The notes below the pieces were generated by a model that saw only the letters and a program-made list of their open reading frames with translations, was not told where the DNA came from and ran no database searches. 64,000 nucleotides of DNA from NCBI GenBank assembly GCA_902729315.2, contig LR746272.1, positions 6,077,827 through 6,141,826 on the forward strand. Reading direction: 5' to 3'. The stretch's first letter is position 1, and each line of letters starts with the position of its first letter. A program made the position numbers and the translations under genes. Source of the DNA: Spirodela intermedia. Taxonomy: Eukaryota > Streptophyta > Magnoliopsida > Alismatales > Araceae. Positions 23,851-34,237 of the stretch are shown piece by piece.

Positions 23851-24168
23851 TCAACGGCGCTGCTTCCCCGTCGCTGCCGCCCAGGATTGCAGGATGTGAT
23901 CCACGATCTCAGCCACGCCCACCCCGTGCTTGACCTGGAATAACACCGGTGGAGAGCATGCGGATGAATGAATGAATGAATGAATCCAGATCGACCACCT
24001 CGAGATGTAGAAAACTTTTATAAATAAGCAATCCTGTACATGCAGAATAATCAATCCGGCGGATCGCACAGGGAAAAAAAATATAAATATTATATGAATA
24101 AATCCTGGGCGGATACAGAATCATGAATCCAGATGGGTTGCGTAGAGATGTTAATAGCTCTGTGTGTG

Positions 24169-24207
<39 letters not shown>

Positions 24208-27095
24208 TAATAATTAATAATCGCAGGATTATGAGCTGAATGAAGTATGTTTGAATTTAAATTCAGCAAGAACAGAAAGTAAGAAAATTTTCGGGCAAGG
24301 CCCAGGATTTTCTGAGGGTAGTTTCTCCTCAATGATTGATTCCCGCCACGTACCTGGGCGAAGACGAAGGGTCCTCCATCCCGCATCCGAAGAGCATCCC
24401 GCTCCATGACCGCCAAATCCGCCCCCACTGCTGCTGCAAGGTCCGTCTTGTTTATCACCTGACGATATGTCACCAGATGTGCTGTGAATTAATCTTCTCT
24501 AAATACGGGTTTCTTTTTTTTCTTTTTTAGAATTCCGATTTATCCGTGTTTTTGGGGAAAATTATAAAGCACGAGATCGAATATTGAATTTAAAGGAGGG
24601 GGAAAAAAAATCAAAAAAATGAAAAACTGGAGATTACCAAAAGATGGCAAGAACTTTGAAGATTTCTCATACCAAAAGGTCCGCCTGGGTGATGCCAGGG
24701 CCGCCCTTACGGGGGATTTTGTCTCCTCCAGAGACGTCGATGATGTAGATGATGTAGTCTGCCAGCTCTCTGCTGAAGTTTGCGGCCAGGTTATCTGAAT
24801 CACAGAGGAGCAATGAAAGGTAAGCACCATGGAGTGACTGAAGAACTGCAAAAAAGTAAATCTCCACCGTGGAAGCATCTCATCTTCAAGAAGAAATAAA
24901 AAAAATAACATATGCCGCATGGAAAAAAAGAAATCTGGTGAAGATTTATCAAAACTAATATGGGGCGCAATTGATGGCGTTCATCTGGTGAGGCAAAAAT
25001 CTAAGGAAGTGAACATAACGGAGCACAAAAATCAGATGCTTTTTTTCCAAGTGAGGAGGAAAAATGGGGCAGAGATGTAAATTCGTCACAATAACTTGAA
25101 GAAATCTTGATTGAAAAAATAATATCTTCAAAAGGGAGATGAAATCTTATACGTCGGCATTCATACCAAGAACGAAGACGAATTTTACAAGTTCTTGCAG
25201 ACCCACTAATAATAGGATTTTACAAGTAGATTGTACGGAGGAAATTTGTTAGAATGCGATTTTCTGGATGAGGCGGGTCGTGAGAATAGAACAGCACCTC
25301 CCCCTGATTCACAAAGAAGAATGTCCGTCTTGTAAAGATTAGACAACTCCTCCAATGGGCCCAAATTGATACTTATATCTTCACGTATCGCAGCATGGGG
25401 ACAGCCACCAGTTTCAACTGCACGGATTCTCTCCTCAGGGAGCGCCCCATTCTTCACCAAAAATTCAGCATCCTCCTTTGTGAAAATATCATTTGTGACC
25501 TGAATCATGACACATGATCAATAATTTGACCAAGATAATCGATGCAACTATTGTCAGAAATAGTATGGAATCATATAATGGGTCATAGCAAAAGTCAATG
25601 ACAAGGATTCTGAGTGCTGAGATTCTCCATCGCCAAGCATCATTCCAGTTCAACTGGCGTGAGAGCATTTTATTGGCATGAGGAAAAGTAGCTGGAAGAA
25701 TCTCAAGACTAGATAGCCGCACTGGTTCAGCGCAGAACTCTTTCCTTCGTCATAATGACAAGGATTGAATTCATTACCATGTCAATTTAATACGAACATC
25801 TTTTCTTTTAAGGATGAGTGAAATGATGAGAAAGGTATCTCAACCTTCAGAGAAACAGTTTTCGTGGCAGACAATAAGCTGCACATAGATACCAATAAAT
25901 AAATAAATAAAAAGAAGAAAAAACTTAGACACAGCAGCAGGGAAGACTGAAACAATTGGGCTATAATTTATTTGAAGAACAAGTGACCAGCCCATACTTT
26001 GGAAAGAGGACATCTAGAAATGGAAATGAGCATCAAGGGAGAATCAAAGACACGATCGTAACAGGAAAAGTTGACATTGCTCTCCCCCATCAACGTAACT
26101 TAAGGTTGAATTTCTGTCGGGGTATGAAAACAGAGACATCACCAGGGTTATGAACAGGCAGAAAGCTCGGAGAGGATCTGGGCACCTAACCAGATCCGTG
26201 AACTGCTCACATCGGAGTGGAGAAAACTTGAACCCCTGAACTCTTTCCTCTCGTGGAAAGACAGAATCCCATGTATACGCTTCTACAGATACTTCAGAGG
26301 AGAACACTCACCGCGGCGAGGCTGTACTTCTCTCGCAGGAACTTGCAGAGCGCCAACATCAGGGCAGTCTTCCTGAAAAGACATCAATGCGTCACATCAG
26401 TATCAGATCAATGGCGCTCGTCCTCCTTTCCATAAGACCAGAACACTCCAGCAGCGACAGTAGGCATCCCAGTCCAAATCACGAGAGGCGATATTTCCGA
26501 CGGGATCCGATTGAGGAAAGGGATGAAACCGATCCCCCCGTAACGTGAAGAGGGAAGGGGGGGGGATCATAATGGAATTGAACGACTAGAGTCCACGAGG
26601 ACGAAGAAGGGATCATTGAAAGGCCAACCCGGTGCCGACGGGCCCGCCGATGCCGACGGTGAAGGCGCGCTCGCGGAAGTCCCGAGTGAGCAGCGGGGGC
26701 GCCCGCTTGCTGAAGAATCCAGGTGAGTAAATCGGCTCGTGGGAATGCGGCGCCAGCCCATCGTGGCTGTGGTACACCCTCCCGTCAGTCCCCACCCACG
26801 ACGTCCCACTCGATCCGTCCCGGTGAGGATGATCACCGCCATGATCGTGGTGATGGTCGTGCTCCTCTCCGCCGTGGTGGTGGTGATGGTGGTGCCGCTC
26901 CCCTTCGCCGTGGTGGTGGTGGTGGTGCTGCTGCTCCCCTTCGCCGTGGTGGTGGTGGTGGTGGCGATGGTTGTGCTGCTCCTCTTCGCCGTGGTGGTGG
27001 TGGTGGTGGCGATGGTTGTGCTGCTCCTCTCCGTCGTGATGGTGGTGGTGCTCCGCTTCGCCGGTAGCACCACCGGTTGGAGCAGGAGATGCCAT
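23851..27095 (-). CDS. UREG: Urease accessory GTPase UreG with extended His-rich N-terminus, 6 exons
   Basis: Exons, 5' to 3' on the minus strand: 27095-26629, 26372-26312, 25499-25298, 24794-24673, 24458-24354, 23934-23851. They join in frame into 346 residues. UreG is a SIMIBI-class GTPase that delivers nickel to apo-urease with UreD and UreF in the cytosol. The P-loop [11 protein letters not shown] ends at residue 158 and is split by intron 1. The nickel-binding CPH motif is at 209-211, [12 protein letters not shown] near 240-250, and the guanine-specificity NKTD at 287-290. Residues 16-92 hold 41 histidines in imperfect repeats of six or seven His followed by Gly/Glu/Gln. Arabidopsis UreG has 275 residues with a much shorter His tract, so nearly all the extra length is this domain. 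The family core is intact. The ATG at 27095 is chosen because an upstream in-frame ATG adds only unconserved leader sequence. Confidence 0.96.
24171..24205. repeat. (TA)n microsatellite in UreG intron 5
   Basis: An almost pure TA dinucleotide run of about 35 bp lies between the last two UreG exons. A fourfold gaat repeat also occurs nearby at about 23963-23983. Confidence 0.95.
26812..27052 (-). repeat. His-codon tandem repeats inside UreG exon 1
   Basis: The minus strand is dominated by CAC/CAT triplets in blocks of six or seven codons, separated by GGC-GAA-GRG type spacers. Two blocks are near-identical copies of the module [12 protein letters not shown]. Such a repeat can expand by slippage or unequal exchange without breaking the frame. 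Confidence 0.85.
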
Positions 27096-27450
27096 ATGCT
27101 GCTGTAGGTCGGGAGGAAGAAGGAAGCAGGTGGAGGGGACGGTAGTTAATTGACTTATATCTCCTATTGATATATATAGGGCCAATTGAGTCCCAAATAT
27201 TATAAATATATCATGACTTTTAACAATGCAACAATAATAAAGAACCTTTAAAATATTGGGAGATATTACAGACGGGTCAGATCTGACACAGATTGGGCCT
27301 GGGCCTCAGGACCACTTAGCCCATTAGACCTACTTTCAGAGCCCAATGGGGGATGATTTATCAGCATCATCAACCGCTTCCGACCCGAGCCTGCTTTAAA
27401 GCACCCGGCGCCGCGACGCGATCAACAAGTTGAGAGAGAGAGAGAGAGAG
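27096..27450. promoter_or_regulatory. Shared divergent promoter region of UreG and the CCDC174-like gene
   Basis: Only about 355 bp separate the start codons of two divergently transcribed genes. On the UreG side there is a TATA box, read as CCTATATATA on the minus strand at 27171-27180, followed upstream by CCAATT-like sequence at 27182. On the other side a (GA)n run at 27433-27450 abuts the ATG of the CCDC174-like gene. Coupled regulation is possible but not shown. Confidence 0.5.
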
Positions 27451-29412
27451 ATGGAGGGGGAGGAGGGGAAGGGGAGGAAGGAGAAGAGGGCCCCGGCGAT
27501 GGCAGAGTCCTTGGGATGGCTGACCGAATCGGCGGTGATGCCGAAGAAGCACCGGGCGATCGAGGGCGTCGGCGCGTCCTCCATCTTGGAGCTCAAGGCT
27601 CAGCTCTACCGAACGCAGGAAGAGGCGCGCAAGACCAAGCAGGAGGCGTCGTCCGGCGGCGACGCCGCAGAGCACATCCGCGCGAGGAGACTCGCCGACG
27701 CTCCCGATGTGTTCTCCCGGAAGAACTCTGGAGTTGAGTCCCGCGCGAACAGGTACGTGCACTTCCGTTCCCCTCCCCTTCTTAATTTGAGAATTTTCTC
27801 CCCCTTTGATGGAGAATTGAGGGAGGTCAATCTTTAGGTATCAATCTCCTTTCCAACATCGTGGGATCTCGCCGTGCCGCTCTTTCCCCGTCGGCGCGAA
27901 TTTGACGGTGCAAACCCTAGAACGGGCCGCTTGTGACTCGTTTCCGCAAAATGTTCATCGCAATCATGTAGATTTTCCTTATCCTCCAATCATGTGTCCT
28001 TTTCGGTTCTGTTCGCCTGTGGAGGTTTCTGTGGCTGCGAATTAGCCATGGAAGCAGTAGTCACAGTTCTAAGGTCTCATCGCAGGACAAAAAGTTAAGC
28101 TATAAACAGGCCACAATTAGAGATCTATATAGGGCGATTGTGTTTTCAAAACAAGTAATCGTCGCCTCGTCGAATGCGGATGTATCCCCTGTTTTTTCTT
28201 CTTCCTCTTTTTTTTTTCTTTTCTGTTTGTTTCCCCTTAGAAACATCGAACGAACTTGCAATCCACTTCGGTCAGAAAAAAAGCAGTTCAATTCCCTAAT
28301 CGAACGCATCCCTTTGTTTCAAGTGAGGATCCGGTTAGGTGCCCAGATCCTAAACTATGATGTCAATGGGGACGCTTTCAGATGTCAAGATGAACTGTGA
28401 GATATCATGGCTTGAAGCTGTAGTGGGTTCTCGGCACTCTAGTCTCACCCATTCTTGTGTGTGATAATTTTATTTTATTTTTTTTCTCAAAGGAAATGTT
28501 GGAACCATTTTAAGCAACGTCAAATGGGGTTTCTTAATTCTGAAAAATCTCGCCGCCAAGAAATGCTTTCCTTCCAAAAAAAGTCTGATGGGTGTTTTCC
28601 CGAAGAAACATGTTCATACGCTAGAAGGCTGATGGATGCGTGAACGACAGTAGCCAGGAAGGAGCGTTCAGTAGTTCAGAAATCATCTCTTTCAACGCTG
28701 TGTATAAGAATGAATGTTGCCAATCCGAATATGTAGTTCTCTCAGTCCATCTTCCCCCTCCCCCTAATATTCTTGTAGTGCTTCTGATCCTCCTGCCTTC
28801 CTCTCCGTGCTCCAGGGACAAGCTAGAGCTGAAGTCAGCGAGCGACGGCTCGGCCAGCTACGCGGCTCTGGAGAAGAAGGCCGAGCTCTACGAGAAGCTC
28901 TGCAGAGGGGAGCTTCCGGACGAGGATGAAGTCTACTGCGTCGACTTCTTCAGGAAGAACGTCGTCCAGGAAGAGGAGGCGGAGCCCCCCGGTGCTCCCC
29001 CGGAGAACTGGAACGGCGCCGGTGACGGCGATGGCGCCGACGCTGACGCCGACGCAGACGCGGTGGTGCTGGCGGCGAAGCTGATCGGGCCCGGCCGCAC
29101 GAGCGCCCTGATGGACAGAGACGAGCACAAGAGATTCGTGAGGTACTCTACGACATGGGTCCCAGTGTGGAATTAGATCTGAACTCGTCCATCTCTTGGT
29201 AAATGGGGATGAAGTTGAAGAAGGTTCTCACTGGCGTGATGGTGAATCTCCGCAGGGAGGTCCACGAGGAAGCGAGCGAAGCGAGGGAGAAGGCGTCGGA
29301 GCTCAAGCTGCGGAGGCGGGAACAGGAGGCCGCCCGCCGGGACAGGCTCAGGCAAGCTTACCTCCGTAAGCAACTCGACAAGCTCAAGGCCGCGCAGCAG
29401 ACCCAGCCCTGA
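27451..29412 (+). CDS. CCDC174-like coiled-coil protein, 3 exons
   Basis: Exons 27451-27752, 28816-29142 and 29256-29412 join in frame into 261 residues. The N-terminal third has the family signature SSILELKAQLYRTQEEARK. A middle block, ALEKKAELYEKLCRGELPDE followed by VDFFRKN, matches the conserved core of CCDC174 (DUF4078). The C-terminal half is a charged helix rich in Glu, Arg and Lys (about residues 205-258), predicted coiled coil. The animal homologue is a nuclear protein linked to the exon-junction complex and RNA metabolism; a similar nuclear role here is inference. An Ala/Asp repeat (ADADADAD) lies before the C-terminal block. The gene looks complete. Confidence 0.82.
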
Positions 29413-30026
29413 AACCGTAACTATAAATCCCTCTCTTCCTGATTTCTCTCTCTAATCCCTCTCTGTCTCTGAGATTTCTCTTGTATACTCTCTGAGATCT
29501 CTCTCATTTCTGGGCGTTGAGCCTGGATCTCATCCCTCTCCCTCTCTCACTCTCTCTCTCCTCCTGATTTCTTTCTCTGATCTTCTCTCTCTGATTTTTC
29601 TCTCTGAGAGATTTCTTTTGTGTCTTCCTGCTCTACGTCCCCTGCTCATTTCCGGGCCTGGTCTTATTCACGTGGCGAATTAGCATTGTCACGTATGAGG
29701 AGGGCCGGGGAACAATCTTCTTTTGGGCTCTTTTTTCCCGTTGTGGGCCTCGTAAATGCGTTTCAAACGATTCTAGGATTCCCGACTGGCTCGCCGACCG
29801 TTGAGGGCTCCCAGCGTTTCAAATCTCTCTCTCTCTCCTATTTTCTTTCGCCGACCGTTAGACTCTCTCTCTCTCTCTCTCTTTCTACACAGGTTCTGGA
29901 TCTGGGTGGGCTACTGCCCACAATTTGTGACCATCTATCTGGTTTCTGGGATTTCAGTCTGCTGGTGTTGGCGGAGGGATTCAGAGAATTTTTGAGGGAG
30001 CCGGCGAGACTGGGTGCGAGTGTGCC
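29413..30026 (+). promoter_or_regulatory. Intergenic region and CT-rich leader of the lipase gene
   Basis: Dense CT microsatellites lie near 29430-29610 and 29823-29885. They probably belong to the 3' flank of the CCDC174-like gene and the 5' leader of the lipase gene. Open frames through them are low-complexity. I see no separate gene. Confidence 0.5.
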
Positions 30027-31620
30027 ATGGCGAGGTGGTCCTCTGCGCCGCGAGGGGGAGGAAAGGCGTCCGGCGGAGGAGCTAATGGCCGCGGCGCCGA
30101 AGAGATCGCCGCTATCGCGGATTCGGCGGCGGTGGCTGCCGTGGAAACGGGCGGAGGAGAAGAACGGCGGCCGCCGGTGAGCGGCGAGAATAGACCCGCC
30201 GCCGGTGGCGAGGAGCATCGCTACGACTTCCGCGTGTGCGGCCCCCGCAATCTTTCCTCTCCAAACTGGAGGGATATCTTCAATTCCAGCTGGTAAAAGA
30301 CACACTCTCTCTCTCTATAATTTCTCTCTCGCCCCCCGATCTCAGATGTTTCCTTCCATCTCTGCTCTCTTTCCTTCGATTACAGTCCCCCGATCAGACC
30401 TCTTCTTGAGGTTTTCTTGATCATCCCATCCCGCCAACCTTCTCTCTTTATTCTCTCTCTATCTACCTCTCTCTTGCCTGTACTAAAAAGATTAGATGAT
30501 GGCGGTCGTGGTGAATGGCAGGAAGGATCCCAAGTACAAGAGGATGGCGATCGCCTGCTTCATACAGGGGGTCTACCTGATGGAGCTCGACAGGCAGGAG
30601 AAGAAGAAGAGGGCAGCGGCGGTGGCGGCGGAGGCGGTGGCGGAGGAGGTCGGCGGCGGTAGCGCCGGTGAGCTGGCCCCAAGGTGGTGGCGGCCCTTCA
30701 AGTACAAGCTCGCGGAGACCCTGGTGGACGAGCGCGACGGCTCCATTTACGGCGCCGTGCTCGAGTGGGACCGCGCCGCCGCCCTCTCCGAGTTCATCCT
30801 CCTCCGACCCGCCGCCGCACCGAGGGCCGTCGTCGCGCTGCGGGGGACCCTCCTCAGCGGCGCCACCATCCGCCGGGACCTGGAAGACGACCTCCGCTTC
30901 CTCGCCTGGGAGAGCCTCAGGGGCTCCGCCAGGTTCGCCGGCGCACTCCATGCGGTGGCGGCTGCGGCGGAGCGGCACGGTGGCGCCGCCGTCTGCGTCG
31001 CCGGGCACTCGCTCGGCGCCGCCCTCGCTCTGCAGGTCGGCAAGGCGCTCGCCAAGGAGGGGGTCCTCGTCGAGTGCCACCTCTTCAACCCGCCCTCCAT
31101 CTCCATGGCCGCGAGCTTCAAGAGCTTCGGGGAGAAGGCCGCCGCCGCCTGGAAGAGGCTCCGGGGGGGGGACGACGGAGACGGAGACGGCGCCGCCGCC
31201 GCCGCCGCTGGCGAGGGGGAGGCTGCGGCGGCGGCGAAGAAGGAGAAAAACAGGTGGGCGCCGCATCTGTACGTGAACAATAGCGACTACATCTGCTGCT
31301 ACTACTACGCCGACCGCCCCTCTGTCGCCGGAGAAGAACAAGAAGAAGAAGAAGAAGAAAAAGGCGAAAGCGGTGGCGGTGGGGTTGGTGGCGCCGCCGG
31401 CGGGAGGAAGGAGGGGGCAGCCGCGGCGGCGAAGCTCTTCGTGGCGGCGAAGAAAGCCCCGCAGAAATTCCTCGAGGCCCACGGCCTGCAGCAGTGGTGG
31501 TCTGACGACATGGAACTCCAACTCGTCCCGGGCAACCGGAGCAAGCTCATCGACCGGCAGCTCAGGTCTCTCTACACCGCCACCGCCGCCGGCGCCGCCC
31601 TCCCACAAAGGCTCCCCTAG
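30027..31620 (+). CDS. Lipase class 3 / alpha-beta hydrolase, At4g10955-type
   Basis: Exons 30027-30292 and 30522-31620 join in frame into 454 residues. Exon 1 ends in the family segment YDFRVCGPRNLSSPNW, and exon 2 continues with FIQGVYLMELDRQ. The nucleophile elbow is GHSLG with Ser252. LRGTLL earlier is the usual oxyanion-loop region, and FLEAHGLQQWW near the C-terminus carries the probable catalytic His. Members of this family are annotated as GDSL or class-3 lipases; the substrate is unknown. The protein is longer than the Arabidopsis one because of Ala/Gly/Asp-rich and Glu-rich insertions near residues 305-330 and 360-385. The high GC content gives long antisense open frames that are not genes. 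The gene converges on the UGT gene, with 328 bp between stop codons. Confidence 0.87.
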
Positions 31621-31819
31621 ATGACTGGCGGCGCCGCCTGTAAATCTTTCCTCCTTCCACACTGATTTGTTCGTTCGTTCGGACAAGGAGAACAGCTGAG
31701 CTGCTCGTAGTAATAATAATAATAATAATAATAACAATAATAATAAAACCTTCTCCGTTGAGTTCTACAAGTATATGACATCGACTCGTGGATCTCTCTC
31801 TCTCCCTCTTCTCTCTCTC

Positions 31820-31866
<47 letters not shown>

Positions 31867-31948
31867 CTCTCTCTCTCTCTCCCTCTCTCCCTCTCTCGCT
31901 CTCTCTTTCTTCCTCTCTCTCTCTCACTCTCTCTCTCTCCCTCGCTCT
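31621..31948. repeat. Convergent 3' region with (AAT)n and long (CT)n tracts
   Basis: An (AAT)n run lies at about 31708-31746 and an imperfect CT microsatellite at about 31795-31950 that ends at the UGT stop codon. Both tracts are also found, reversed, beside the second UGT copy. There is no coding sequence. Confidence 0.9.
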
Positions 31949-33439
31949 CTAGAGCGAGCAGAGTTGAGGATGGAGGTGCTCTTCTCCGGTGGTGTCCACG
32001 GCGGTGCTGAGCTCCTCCACGAAGGACATCAGTTCCTTGGCGGTGACCTCCTGGCCGTCCTCCCCGAAGATCTCTTCGCTCATTCCGGCGAGCCGCCGCC
32101 GCAGACCGTCGCCGGCGGGGCCCATCACCTCTGACAGGCCCTCCTCCAACGCCCCTCGCCGCATACTCTCCAGCCTCACCCCGATCTTCCAGGCCTCCAC
32201 GATGTACCGGCTGTTGACGAACTGGTCGCCGGCGAGGGGGTAGCAGAGCAGCGGCGTCCGGCAGCGGATGGCCTCCATGGTGGAGTTCCATCCGCAGTGG
32301 CTGAGGAAGCACCCCACGGCGCCGTGCCGGAGCACCGCCAACTGCGGCGCCCACTTCACCACCTTCCCCAACGAGGAAGTAGACGACGACCACCGCTCGA
32401 GAAACCCTAGCGGGAGTCCGCTCCTCCAGGCATCGGGCATGACCCATAGGAACGGCCGGCCGGCAGACTCCAGGCCCTGCGCGAGCTCGGCGATGAGGTC
32501 GCCGCCGATGGGCGGTACCCAGCTGCCGAAGGAGACGTAGACGACGGAGGCGGGGGGATGAGCGTCGAGCCAGCGCAGGCAGCTGGAGTCTTCCTCCCAG
32601 AAGCTCGAGGCGCCGCCACCGGCCGCCGCGGGCTCCAGCGGCGCCACCCGGAACACGCGCAGCGTAGCGGCGGCAGCGCCGGCGTCGCCGGAGAAGGTGT
32701 TGGCGATGAGCCAGCGGAGAGGCGCCCACCGGTTGATGGCCCGCTGCCAGAAGGCGAAGCGGGCCATCTGGGAATTCAGGTCGCCGACGAGCCACGGCAG
32801 GTCCTCCGTCGTCAGCCTCGGCAGGACCTCCGATATGCTGCTGGTACTGCTTCCGACCCCTCCTACGGCGAGGGGAATCCCTGCCATGGTTCTTCTTAGC
32901 TCCGCCAGCGAGAAGGGAGAATGTTACGGAGGAAGGTTTCAAGTTTCAGGTTTGAGGGGCTTACCGGAGGAGGAGATGAGGCGGCGGCGGATCAGCTCCG
33001 GCGCGGAGCAGATGAGGTCGTAAGTGGCGAGCATGCCCGTCCAGAAGCCTGCCACCGGCACGGAGCAGCGATCGGCGGCGGCTATAGCCCACGAGGCCAG
33101 CATATCGGAGACGACGAAAGCGACGTTGTGGGTCCTCAGGAGGGCCTCGAAGGATGGCGGCATGGTCTCCTCCATGGCGCGGTCGATCGCGGAGAAGTTC
33201 GCCGCGCCGCCCTCGTTGAGACCATCGGGGAGGCACCGGAAGACGACCTCGCCGGCGCCGGCGCCGCCGCCGGGGAGGCTGCGGTGGACGGACTCCGGCA
33301 GTGCGACCACCGCGCGGAACCCGTGGCGGCACAGCGCCACCGCCAGTTGCACCATCGGCGTGACGTGGCCTTGCGCCGGGAACGGCACCAACACGACTAC
33401 CGCCGCCCTACTACCGTGGTTTCCCACATCCTCGCCCAT
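31949..33439 (-). CDS. UDP-glycosyltransferase, UGT82A1-like (intact copy)
   Basis: Exons 33439-32965 and 32880-31949 on the minus strand join in frame into 468 residues. The protein is a family 1 (GT-B fold) enzyme that transfers sugar from UDP-sugar to a small molecule in the cytosol; the acceptor is unknown. The N-terminal motif PAQGHVTP places the catalytic base at His25, and Asp112 (VVSDMLASWA) is the likely partner. The 44-residue PSPG box is complete, from WAPQ through HCGWNSTMEA to GDQ. Blocks such as ASWAIAAADRC, FWQRAINR and FGSWVPPIG match Arabidopsis UGT82A1. The single intron has a good donor (GTAAGC) and acceptor (GGCAG). A GA tract precedes the ATG. It converges on the lipase gene and has a broken inverted copy at 46920-48396. 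Confidence 0.92.
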
Positions 33440-34237
33440 CTCTCTCTCTCTCTCTCTCTATTTGTTTGGCCGCTCTCGGGGCGTTTACATCCCAACTGTT
33501 GTATGTATAAAGCAGTGCACGCTTTCCTCATTTATCTCTCTCTCGCCGAATTCGTTGAGCACCGGTCAGCGGTTGGCCGCAAGAGCGGAAGTCAACGTCG
33601 CTAGCGCCTCTTGCAGACAGATCGCTCTGGCGGCGGCGGGCTGCTTCCCCTTGCGTCGGCACTACGTTCGGTGCGTGTTCCGCAGCGATATGTTATATTC
33701 CAGTGAACGCGTCACGATAGCACACGTATCGCCTGCGTGCGTCGCAATACGAAGAATCAGGGAGCGGATGATGTATCAAGAAGCTCGGCGCCGCGTTTCG
33801 AATTGCGGCTTGTGGGGATCCACTCTTCGATTGGCCACGTTTATGTCCTGAAAGCACCACCCCACCAAAAGGAGGGGACAGTTTTTCCTCCTAATTAATG
33901 CCATCTTAGAGCTCTGACTAATGGATGTTGACTAGTTACATTATTTAGAATAAAATAATATTATTACCCACAAAGACTTGCCACCATCCCATTTGTCAAA
34001 AAGTCCGCCATACTTGGGAGCTGCAGGAATGCAAGCAAGTCAAAAATTTGTGCCGAGATACTAGTCAAAGAAACAAGTGATGCCGAACAATGCCTAAATT
34101 AGCATTAGTTGCCCATTTTGTTATTATGAATCTATGAACAGTAAACTTTGCTAGGTCTTTACCTACCTAGGTAAACAATAAAGGAATTAAGACTGAATAA
34201 GTAAACTGTATTTAAGAAGGTCAAGTTGATAGGGTTA
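33440..34237 (-). promoter_or_regulatory. Upstream region of the intact UGT gene
   Basis: This is about 800 bp of 5' flank, GC-moderate to about 33850 and then AT-rich. It is duplicated in inverted form before the second UGT copy, with clearly more differences than the coding core. A frame of 275 codons on the plus strand is antisense to the UGT gene and shows no protein signature. I found no convincing TATA box. Confidence 0.5.

Larger units (their letters stand above)
31618..34236. repeat. Inverted duplication, arm 1 (UGT82-like gene and flanks)
   Basis: This segment is the reverse complement of 46185-48646. Shared sequence includes the whole UGT gene, its intron, its upstream flank and its 3' flank with the (AAT)n and (CT)n tracts. 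Homology starts at the stop codon of the lipase gene and runs to the edge of the solo LTR at 34238. Confidence 0.9.

Noticed and set aside
23963-23983. Tandem gaat repeat as a possible CRISPR-like or regulatory array
   Set aside because: It is a simple four-base microsatellite in UreG intron 5, in a plant genome, with no spacers.
26567-27107. Thr-rich, Gly-rich and Val-rich open frames over UreG exon 1
   Set aside because: They are out-of-frame or antisense readings of the His-codon repeat.
30463-31737. 424-codon open frame antisense to the lipase gene
   Set aside because: Very high GC content lowers stop frequency on all frames. The sense strand has clear lipase motifs; the antisense has none.
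31617-32942. 441-codon open frame on the minus strand over the UGT gene
   Set aside because: It is a second frame of the same strand, covering the UGT exon and running through GA repeats as Arg/Glu strings. Only the other frame shows the PSPG box.
33024-33851. 275-codon plus-strand frame over UGT exon 1 and promoter
   Set aside because: It is antisense to a well-supported exon and has no protein signature.
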